Below are positions 53,890-61,359 of a stretch of 64,000 nucleotides of DNA, in pieces (the first letter of the stretch is position 1; every line of letters starts with the position of its first letter). The notes below the pieces were generated by a model, which was not told where the DNA came from, searched no databases, and saw only the letters and a program-made list of their open reading frames with translations. The DNA comes from Leptothermofonsia sichuanensis E412. Its GTDB lineage: Bacteria > Cyanobacteriota > Cyanobacteriia > Leptolyngbyales > Leptolyngbyaceae. Position numbers and translations under genes: made by a program. The DNA lies in contig NZ_CP072600.1 of the NCBI RefSeq assembly GCF_019891175.1, forward strand, positions 4,836,001 to 4,900,000, written 5' to 3'.

Positions 53890-56181
53890 CTATTCAGCCC
53901 CACCTCCATCGGTCACTGACGACCCCTGATTGCCTGCCAGATAGGTCCGAAACCACTGAATCATTTCCTGGGCAGCGTAGAGCTGATATTCCGGGATGCC
54001 AATTTTTTTGTCATAGCTAACCAGCCCATGCCCGGCCTTAATAAATTTCACCATCCGGGCGGGAATTCCCTTACTGGAAACCGTCCAGTAAATGTTTTCC
54101 AGCATGGCAACGGGAAGGCGGTCGTGGCTGCCGTGGAAAATCAGGAGGGGAGTTTGAATCTGACTGGCATTGTAGACAGGGGAATCCTTCTGAAATTCAA
54201 CCGGGTCAATGTAAGGAATGAGATTGCCATAGAGAAAGGGTGGCAACAGGGCATCGTCTCCTGTCCAGTCTGCCAGGATATCAACCCACGAGCATTGGGG
54301 GTTGGCGGCTGCATAGAGGGTGGGATGGCGAATAATGCTTTGCAGGGTGAAGTAGCCACCGTAGGAGCAACCTGTAATGCCAACCTTTCCCAATGAGGTG
54401 TACCCTCTGGCGATCGCCTGCTGGACAACTTCTGCCATGGCATCAACATCAACCTGGCCGAAGTTGCGATCGCCATAAAGGGAGGCAAATCGTCCTATCC
54501 CAAACCCATAGCGACCGTACAGTGGCAGCACCAGTACATTTATACCAAAATTGGGCAACAGGGTGTAGGGTCCTTCAACATAAGTCCCCCAGCTATTTGT
54601 CATGGTGGTGGTGGGTCCTCCTTCCTGCCATACCACCAGTGGCCGGTTGGTGGGTGGGAAGGCTGCATCCGCAGGCTGCATGATTACCCCTATGAGCGTG
54701 TCTCCATTGGCCAATGTGAACAGGACGGGATCAGCCCGAATCTGATTCATGTTAGATGCGGCCTGGTTTAACGCTGTTAACGGGATCACCCGCCCATTGT
54801 CCAGATCCATGCGGTATAGTTCAGGGGGTTCAGTAAAGGAACTGGACTGGAAAACAATCTGACGGGACTCCCTGTCAACCGCTACAGCGCCCTGAGGAAC
54901 CATTTTGCCGGGAAGACGACGAAGTACACTGGACTCACGGTTGTAAAGATAAAGGTGATTGTCCATCCCCACTAATGCCGTAAAGAGAATTTCATCTGTC
55001 GAGATAAATTTTGCATGGAAAATTCCTTCATCTTCAAAATTAGCCAGTTCTGGTGCTTCCAGGTTCCCGATTGGCTTCAAGCTCGCCGTGTAAAACTGGA
55101 AAGCGTTACGGGCACGGGCAATCCCAAGATAAATGGGATAGAAGCGACCAGACAGTTCCAGTGGATGAAGTACTTTGGCAAGTAGGGTTTGACCATCTGG
55201 ACTCCAGAAAACCTCATCAAATACAGCCCCATCCTGTCTGGCGGAAAGCACCTGGCGATCGCGGGTTTGGAGATCAATGACCATCAGGGCATTCTTCTGG
55301 AGGTAGGGGTTTTCAGCCGGAGACAGTAAACCCATGGCATCCCGCGACTGCCGTGCCAGAAGACTGGTCCCTCCCCAGGAAAATTCTGCAAGGGTCTGGG
55401 GGAACCAGCTCCGGACGATCGCCAGCCTGGAAGCATCTGGGGTCCAGCTTGCCTGGTGGACCGTGGTTTCAGGGGGTAAGGCAAATCGATACACTTCCTC
55501 CAGGTGGGGCAATGTTAGCACTCTAAATTCGGTGGGTTGTCCCTCGGCTTCCTCGTCGTCATGGGCAATTGCTTTCCCGGTTCCATCCGTCTGCGACCTG
55601 GGTTTTATCTGTACCAGTGCTTTGGAAGCGTCAGGTGCCATACTCATAACCAAACCGGGCAGGGTTAACGGTTCAATTTGGGTCCTGCCATTTTGACTGT
55701 TTAGTCTGATCAGCGCGTACTGCTCGTCTCCCTCCCCTTCTGGCTTTGAAGCCAGGGCGATCGCTGTTTTCTGGTCTTGCCAGTAGAACCAGGTCGGTTG
55801 AAAGCCCTGCAATTGATTGGCCGTGATTTCAATGCGTAAACCATTTTGAATATCAAGCAGGTGCAAGGACGGGGTTTCAGTGCCTGGCTCTTGCCATGAG
55901 ACAACCACTTTGATCCCATCCGGGCTGATTTCACTGATGATCTGGGGCCATAGGGTCGCTTGCAAAACCTTAATCTTCTCAATTTCTTCTGGTGACAGGA
56001 GGGCCGTTTGTTGAGCGGTTTTGCGATTAATGACTGTAATCGGTTTGGGTTTCACCTGGGCCTGGGAGGGCAGCAACGGTTTCACCGGCTCGGTGGCGAG
56101 GATCCCCTGGGGAGAGGTGAGGAAAACCTTCAACAGGGATAAAGTGACTAATTTCAGGCAGGGGTGGTAATGCACGTTCAT
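53890..56181 (-). CDS. Exported prolyl oligopeptidase-family (S9) peptidase
   Basis: A 763-aa protein with an N-terminal signal-like segment (LVTLSLLKVFLTSPQGILAT). A beta-propeller region spans ~90-480 (repeated FSPDG-like sequences such as SWTPDASRLAIVR and FWSPDGQTLLAKV). An alpha/beta-hydrolase follows with the nucleophile in GITGCSYGGYFTL, Asp in LIFHGSHDRLPV and His in KAGHGLVSYD. It resembles dipeptidyl/acylaminoacyl peptidases. Substrate unknown. Confidence 0.9.
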   Translation of the reverse strand: MNVHYHPCLKLVTLSLLKVFLTSPQGILATEPVKPLLPSQAQVKPKPITVINRKTAQQTALLSPEEIEKIKVLQATLWPQIISEISPDGIKVVVSWQEPGTETPSLHLLDIQNGLRIEITANQLQGFQPTWFYWQDQKTAIALASKPEGEGDEQYALIRLNSQNGRTQIEPLTLPGLVMSMAPDASKALVQIKPRSQTDGTGKAIAHDDEEAEGQPTEFRVLTLPHLEEVYRFALPPETTVHQASWTPDASRLAIVRSWFPQTLAEFSWGGTSLLARQSRDAMGLLSPAENPYLQKNALMVIDLQTRDRQVLSARQDGAVFDEVFWSPDGQTLLAKVLHPLELSGRFYPIYLGIARARNAFQFYTASLKPIGNLEAPELANFEDEGIFHAKFISTDEILFTALVGMDNHLYLYNRESSVLRRLPGKMVPQGAVAVDRESRQIVFQSSSFTEPPELYRMDLDNGRVIPLTALNQAASNMNQIRADPVLFTLANGDTLIGVIMQPADAAFPPTNRPLVVWQEGGPTTTMTNSWGTYVEGPYTLLPNFGINVLVLPLYGRYGFGIGRFASLYGDRNFGQVDVDAMAEVVQQAIARGYTSLGKVGITGCSYGGYFTLQSIIRHPTLYAAANPQCSWVDILADWTGDDALLPPFLYGNLIPYIDPVEFQKDSPVYNASQIQTPLLIFHGSHDRLPVAMLENIYWTVSSKGIPARMVKFIKAGHGLVSYDKKIGIPEYQLYAAQEMIQWFRTYLAGNQGSSVTDGGGAE

Positions 56182-56279
56182 AACTTCGTGGGGCTTGTGT
56201 AAAAAGACTCTGATGAGAGCTATAGCAGTCTACATCCAGTCCTGGTCGCTTTCACAAGCCCCTACCGAAAATTCGGTTG

Positions 56280-57206
56280 TTATCCTGCCCCCCTTTCTGC
56301 CAGGAAGGCCTCAAACTCAGGGCGATCGCTCATGGCAGCCTGTGCCCCCACCCTGGTGACAGCCAGTGCTCCGGCGGCAGCCCCCCAAATAACTGCCTGT
56401 TGCAGCGGTAACCCTTCAACCAGAGCGGCTACCAGTCCTCCCGCAAACGCATCCCCTGCTGCAACCGTATCGACGGCTTCCACGGCAAACGCCGGAACCC
56501 AAAACATCTCATTAGCGGAGGCACAGAACGCTCCCTGCCCCCCCAGCTTGACAATCACCGTATTTGCCCCCTGCTGTCGCAGGACAGTTGCCGCCCTTGC
56601 CGCAGTCTCTGGGTCATTAACTGAAAACCCAACCAGTTGACCAGCTTCTACCTCATTCGGCACCAGGATATCCAACAGAGGATACAAATCCGTAAGTTGG
56701 GTGGTTTGCACGGGAGCTGGATCCAGAATGACCCGAACTCCCGCTTGATGGGCTGCCCTGGCTGCCGCTCGCACAGCCGATAGGGGCACTTCGAGCTGGA
56801 GTAGAAGCACCTGAGCTTGAGGCAAAAGCACTTTCAACCGCTCCACATCGCCTGCCCCCATCTGCCCATTGGCCCCCAGCACACCAATAATCTGGTTCTT
56901 GCCACCATCCGCTACTGTAATGATGGCTACCCCTGAATGATGGTCCTGATCGACCAGTACAGAGCTGGTTTGCACGCCTGCCAGCTTGAGGTGTGCCAGC
57001 AGTTCCTGTCCAAAAGCATCTGCGCCAACCCGCCCCACCATCTGAGTCGGAACTCTCAACTTTGCCAGGGCAACAGCCTGGTTTGCCCCTTTCCCCCCTG
57101 GCGTCATGAAAAAATCAGACCCCAACAGAGTTTCTCCCTCCTCCGGTAATCGCGGCGTCCGGGCCACCAGGTCCATATTAATGCTGCCAAAGACAATCGC
57201 GGTCAC
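56280..57206 (-). CDS. rbsK: Ribokinase (PfkB family)
   Basis: Phosphorylates ribose. From GTG 57206 (preceded by AGGAAGTG) it is 308 aa; an alternative start at 57233 adds nine residues. Ribokinase signatures are VFGSINMDLVARTPRLPEEG, MTPGGKGANQAVALAKL near the N-terminus and VDTVAAGDAFAGGLVAALVE with the catalytic Asp. No ribose transporter lies nearby. Confidence 0.9.
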   Translation of the reverse strand: MTAIVFGSINMDLVARTPRLPEEGETLLGSDFFMTPGGKGANQAVALAKLRVPTQMVGRVGADAFGQELLAHLKLAGVQTSSVLVDQDHHSGVAIITVADGGKNQIIGVLGANGQMGAGDVERLKVLLPQAQVLLLQLEVPLSAVRAAARAAHQAGVRVILDPAPVQTTQLTDLYPLLDILVPNEVEAGQLVGFSVNDPETAARAATVLRQQGANTVIVKLGGQGAFCASANEMFWVPAFAVEAVDTVAAGDAFAGGLVAALVEGLPLQQAVIWGAAAGALAVTRVGAQAAMSDRPEFEAFLAERGAG

Positions 57207-57323
57207 AATTTCACTTCCTAAAAGAATTGCCACTAAACTGGTTGCTCTGGGGTGTTATAGCAGTAGTCCATCCAGGTCAGAACAAATTAGAACGCTCAAA
57301 GCCTGATCCTGTTATCTTTTTTC

Positions 57324-57358
57324 TGTCCCCCGTCCCCTGTTCCCTGTCCTCTGCTATC
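57324..57358. repeat. Short heptad (STRR-type) array
   Basis: TGTCCCC CGTCCCC TGTTCCC TGTCCTC TGCTATC: five 7-bp units between rbsK and the VOC gene. Confidence 0.6.
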
Positions 57359-57472
57359 TCACGGATATGAATAATGACTTTCAGTTCTCTGAGGTCGTGG
57401 AGAGGTTTGGGAACCTGTTAAAGTTCTTATGCTCAGGTCAGTGTCTTCAGTTCTGGACGCCAAAATCAGCAA

Positions 57473-57979
57473 ATGATGATAAAGGATTCACTGGTTACGC
57501 TGGCAACTGATCGCTTCGGGGAACTGGTTCAATTTTACCGGCAGTTTCTGGGTCAGCAGCCTGTTGTGTATCGGACAGCTATCTATGCTGAATTTCAGTT
57601 ACCCGGCGGGAGATTGGGGATTTTTCGCCCCAAAGCAGGGAGTCTGGTAGCAGAGAAGGAACGTAGAGAAGGGGAGGGGGGAAACGAAGCAGGGATAGCC
57701 GTAGAGGAATGCCAGGACAGGACAGACAGGGACAGGACAACCAGAAGCTACTCTGAATCTTGCAAAACCCAACCTCTAAAATCTCCGGTGGGCATGGCGT
57801 TGTGTTTAGAAGTCCAAGATTTGAATGCTGCGATCGCCCATCTCCGTGGTCTGGGTTATCCCACTCCCAATGAAATCAGGACGGCTTCCCACGGACGAGA
57901 AACTGACGTTTATGATCCCGACGGCAACTGGTTAATCCTACATGAAACCCCGGTCTCCAGAGGGTCAGCGATTTTGTGA
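57473..57979 (+). CDS. VOC-family (glyoxalase/bleomycin-resistance fold) protein with an inserted hydrophilic segment
   Basis: A 168-aa protein. Residues ~5-55 form the first beta-alpha-beta-beta-beta half (LATDRFGELVQFYRQFLGQQ), and ~106-160 the second (MALCLEVQDLNAAIAHLRGL, then TDVYDPDGNWLILHETP). Between them a ~45-residue Glu/Arg/Asp-rich stretch (EKERREGEGGNEAG, then DRTDRDRTTR) is unlike typical VOC linkers. It looks inserted. The function is unpredictable. It is convergent with tex. Confidence 0.78.
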   Translation: MMIKDSLVTLATDRFGELVQFYRQFLGQQPVVYRTAIYAEFQLPGGRLGIFRPKAGSLVAEKERREGEGGNEAGIAVEECQDRTDRDRTTRSYSESCKTQPLKSPVGMALCLEVQDLNAAIAHLRGLGYPTPNEIRTASHGRETDVYDPDGNWLILHETPVSRGSAIL

Positions 57980-57999
57980 AGAAAAACATCGTTCGTGTT

Positions 58000-60291
58000 C
58001 TAAATCTTCTTACCAAACCTGGCTTGCAAATCCTCCAGGGAGGCAGCCTTGGGTTGGGGTTTTCTATCCGGTTGAGGTGGCCTGCCAGATTGAGGTTGTC
58101 TGTCCTTTGGGTTTCGATTGGGCAGGTCGGTGGCGCGATCGCCCGTTCGCATGGAAAGGCTGATCCGCTTGAGGGCTTCGTTGACCTCCAGTACCCTCAC
58201 CTTCACAACCTGTCCCACTTTCACGATCTGCTTCGGGTCACTGACAAACCGATCGGCCAGTTGGGAAATGTGAACCAGCCCATCCTGATGCACACCAATA
58301 TCGACAAAAGCGCCGAAGTTGGCAACATTGGTCACCACTCCTTCCAGTTCCATACCAACCTGCAAATCAGAAATTTCCTTGACTCCTGCTTTGAAGGTGG
58401 CGTACCTGAACTCAGCCCGGGGGTCTCTGCCTGGCTTTTCCAGTTCAGCCAGAATGTCCCGCAGGGTTGGCTCTCCCACGTTTTCAGTAACGTACTTCTT
58501 CAAATCGGTAGACTTGAGCTGCCTGGCAATTTCGCTAATCCGGGTCAACGGCAGGTTCAAATCGGCTGCAATTGCCTCGACTACCGGGTAACTTTCTGGG
58601 TGGACGGCGGTATTGTCCAGGGGATTGTTGCCGTCCCGAATGCGGAGGAAGCCAGCCGCCTGTTCAAAGGCTTTGGGTCCCAGTTTGGCAACGTTGAGTA
58701 GCTGACGGCGATCGCGAAAGGCTCCATTTTCATTGCGGTACGCCACAATATTGTTGGCAATGGTAGGGGTAATGCCGGAAACAAAGGTGAGCAGTTCTCT
58801 GGATGCGGTATTCAGGTCTACCCCAACGTAGTTGACGCAGCTTTCCACGGTTTCATCCAGCTTCTTCTTCAGCAATTTTTGATCCACATCATGCTGATAC
58901 TGCCCTACGCCAATGGATTTGGGATCAATTTTCACCAGTTCCGCCAGGGGGTCCTGTAACCGACGACCAATACTGATGGCACCCCGCACGGTTACATCCT
59001 GATCAGGAAATTCGGCGATCGCCACCGGGCTGGCAGAGTATACCGATGCTCCGGCTTCATTGACCATCACCTTAATTGGTTGACGCTCCAGGGTTGCCAG
59101 CACCTCTGCCACAAACTCATCCGTTTCCCGTCCGGCTGTCCCATTGCCAATTGCAATCAGTTCAATTCCATATTTCTGGATCAGGTGAACCAGGATGCGG
59201 GCTGCTTCCTGGCGCTGATTGGCGGCCTGATGGGGAAAGATGGTTTGATATTCCAGAAATTTAGCCGTCTGGTCCAGGACGGCTACCTTGCAGCCCGTGC
59301 GGAACCCGGGGTCGATCGCCAGGGTGGGTTTCATGCCCGCCGGAGAGGCCAGCAACAGTTCTCGCAGATTTGCCTCAAAGGTCTTGATGGATTCCACATC
59401 GGCTTCCTGTTTCTTTGCCGCCCGAACTTCGTTGATCAGGGAAGTTTTCATCAATCGGTTGAATGCATCCTTCAGCATCTCCCGGTAAAATTGGCGCAGC
59501 ACAGACGCTTTGGTGCGGACCTCTCTGGACTCCAGATAAGCCAGTGCCGCCTCTTCATCAAACTCCAGTTCCACAGCCAGAATGTCTTCTGCTTCACCCC
59601 GGTAGAGTGCCAGCAGGTTATGGGGTGGAATCGTCTTTACCTTCGCCCGGTAGTTGCGATACATTTCAAACCTGGTAGAACCTTCGGCATGGTCGCCTTT
59701 GACCCGCGAGACAAGGAAGCCCGACTCCATCAGATAATCCCGCAAATAAGCCCGGTGAACGGCTTTGTCTGCCACAACTTCTGCCAGGATGTCACTGGCT
59801 CCTTTAAGGGCATCGGCAACCGTAGCAACTCCTTTCTCCTGGGAAATGTATTTAGCCGCTTCTTCTGAAAGGGATTTGACTGCCGCACCGGGTTGATTCA
59901 GCGATTGGAGCCAGTCTGCCAGGGGTTCCAGCCCTTTTTCGCGGGCAATGGTGGCGCGGGTGCGACGTTTGGGACGGAAAGGCAGATAGAGGTCCTCCAG
60001 TTCAGTCTTTTGCAGACAGTTTTCGATCTGGGTCTGAAGTTCTGGGGTGAGTTTGTCCTGCTGGGCGATCGCCTGTAAAATGGTTTGTTTCCGTTCCTCC
60101 AGTTCAGTCAGGTAGGCATAACGATCAAACAATTCCCGGAGCTGGGTTTCGGTCATTTCGCCGGTACGCTCTTTGCGGTAGCGGGCGATGAAGGGCACAG
60201 TTGCTCCCTCTGCCAGCAATTCCAGCGCATTGCTGACCTGAAAGGGCTTCAGCGAAAGTTCTGTAGCCAGATGTTGGGGAATGTTGAGCAT
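58000..60291 (-). CDS. tex: Tex-family RNA-binding transcription accessory protein
   Basis: A 763-aa protein with the full Tex architecture: N-terminal Tex helices (VSNALELLAEGATVPFIARY), a YqgF/RNase H-like domain (LAIDPGFRTGCKVAVLDQTA), a helix-hairpin-helix pair (YVGVDLNTASRELLTFVSGI) and a C-terminal S1 domain (VGMELEGVVTNVANFGAFVD) ending in a basic Pro-rich tail. It is nucleic-acid-binding and influences transcription. Confidence 0.95.
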   Translation of the reverse strand: MLNIPQHLATELSLKPFQVSNALELLAEGATVPFIARYRKERTGEMTETQLRELFDRYAYLTELEERKQTILQAIAQQDKLTPELQTQIENCLQKTELEDLYLPFRPKRRTRATIAREKGLEPLADWLQSLNQPGAAVKSLSEEAAKYISQEKGVATVADALKGASDILAEVVADKAVHRAYLRDYLMESGFLVSRVKGDHAEGSTRFEMYRNYRAKVKTIPPHNLLALYRGEAEDILAVELEFDEEAALAYLESREVRTKASVLRQFYREMLKDAFNRLMKTSLINEVRAAKKQEADVESIKTFEANLRELLLASPAGMKPTLAIDPGFRTGCKVAVLDQTAKFLEYQTIFPHQAANQRQEAARILVHLIQKYGIELIAIGNGTAGRETDEFVAEVLATLERQPIKVMVNEAGASVYSASPVAIAEFPDQDVTVRGAISIGRRLQDPLAELVKIDPKSIGVGQYQHDVDQKLLKKKLDETVESCVNYVGVDLNTASRELLTFVSGITPTIANNIVAYRNENGAFRDRRQLLNVAKLGPKAFEQAAGFLRIRDGNNPLDNTAVHPESYPVVEAIAADLNLPLTRISEIARQLKSTDLKKYVTENVGEPTLRDILAELEKPGRDPRAEFRYATFKAGVKEISDLQVGMELEGVVTNVANFGAFVDIGVHQDGLVHISQLADRFVSDPKQIVKVGQVVKVRVLEVNEALKRISLSMRTGDRATDLPNRNPKDRQPQSGRPPQPDRKPQPKAASLEDLQARFGKKI

Positions 60292-60452
60292 AGCGATCCA
60301 GGATTCAGAAAACTTTTTCTAGGATAGTGCGATCGCGACTCCCTTTGCTGCCAGAGTCAATGTGGCATTCAACATTTTGTTTACCCTCAAAGCCGCACTC
60401 AAGCGTGCGCATGGGATGGGCAAATTTGGTGGACAAATTTGAGGCAGACTGA

Positions 60453-60584
60453 TCCGACTTCTACCTGCTCGAAGGAGTGCAGGGTACCTTTTGGGGCATG
60501 ATTGCCTCACCAGATCCAACAGGGCAACTCTGGGTAGACCTGACGGTTGAACCCTTTGCCGAAGCCGCTCAACCGGAACGTTAA
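60453..60584 (+). pseudogene. Possible gene remnant
   Basis: SDFYLLEGVQGTFWGMIASP, then TGQLWVDLTVEPFAEAAQPE is a natural-looking peptide. The frame opens directly after a TGA. If that TGA were TGG, the frame would extend upstream through VDKFEAD from about 60400. It could be the relic of a small gene; no family is recognised. The rest of 60292-60701 shows no gene. Confidence 0.3.
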
Positions 60585-60632
60585 ATAAAGATAGCCATAC
60601 CTGCTGTTCGAGATCATCTGGCTGCACAATAA

Positions 60633-60686
60633 ACTTGATTCAAAAAACTTGATTCAAAAAACTTGATTCAAAAAACTTGATTCAAA
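60633..60686. repeat. 14-bp tandem repeats before the HdeD gene
   Basis: ACTTGATTCAAAAA is repeated about 3.8 times (60633-60686), ending 15 bp before the HdeD start codon. It overlaps the leader of that gene. Confidence 0.85.
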
Positions 60687-60701
60687 CCGAGGTGCGTTTT
60701 T

Positions 60702-61265
60702 ATGATTAGCGATTTTGAATCTGATGTAGCGCTCAGAAAAGCAACTGGTTGGGTCATTACCCTCAGCATTTGTTTAATACTTCTTGGCTTACTGGCAATT
60801 ATAGTACCGGGGGTAGCTTCGGCTTTTTTTGCCTCCATTATCGGCTGGATTGTCCTGGCAAGTGGCATTGTCATGATTATTCAGTCGTTTCAGTCAAGAC
60901 CTGTCAGAGGGTTCTGGCTGAATTTGATTGTGGGTATTTTCTATGCCATTGCCGGGATTTATATTTTGTTTAATCTGGGAACTGCACTGTTAGTATTGAC
61001 CTTTGCATTTGGGATCTTGTTTATTTTTGAAGGTACTTATACCATCATCATGGCATTCACTAACCGGGCAGGGAACCAGATGTCCTGGCTGGTAGCCTTG
61101 AATGGCATTGTGACCCTGATTCTGGGGATTATGGTGTTGAACCGGTTTCCCTCCAGTGCTATCTGGCTGATTGGTCTCTATGTGGGTATTAGTTTGCTCC
61201 TGAGCGGTATTTCGCTGCTAGCAGCGGCATTGGTGGCTCGGCGAGTGCTGTCTGGTCAGGTCTGA
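60702..61265 (+). CDS. HdeD-family membrane protein (DUF308)
   Basis: A 187-aa protein with six predicted membrane helices in three pairs (ITLSICLILLGLLAIIVPGV, then IIGWIVLASGIVMIIQSF), the DUF308 repeat. Relatives are linked to acid resistance in E. coli; the role in cyanobacteria is unknown. Its leader contains 14-bp tandem repeats. Confidence 0.88.
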   Translation: MISDFESDVALRKATGWVITLSICLILLGLLAIIVPGVASAFFASIIGWIVLASGIVMIIQSFQSRPVRGFWLNLIVGIFYAIAGIYILFNLGTALLVLTFAFGILFIFEGTYTIIMAFTNRAGNQMSWLVALNGIVTLILGIMVLNRFPSSAIWLIGLYVGISLLLSGISLLAAALVARRVLSGQV

Positions 61266-61286
61266 ATCAAAACAATCCGATTAAAA

Positions 61287-61349
61287 GCCTATCCGAGAAC
61301 TTCCTCAGTCTGGATTTGGGTTTTGCCCGTTGGGGCTTTTTGGATAGGC
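61287..61349. repeat. Hairpin R2, copy between HdeD and P-type ATPase genes
   Basis: GCCTATCCGAGAACTTCCTC ... GGGGCTTTTTGGATAGGC: 63 bp with two arm substitutions. It ends 10 bp before the ATPase GTG. Confidence 0.75.
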
Positions 61350-61359
61350 TTTAAGCAAC

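Noticed and set aside
60319..60627. 102-aa minus-strand frame between tex and the HdeD gene
   Set aside because: It is antisense to a more natural peptide remnant and has no recognisable features.
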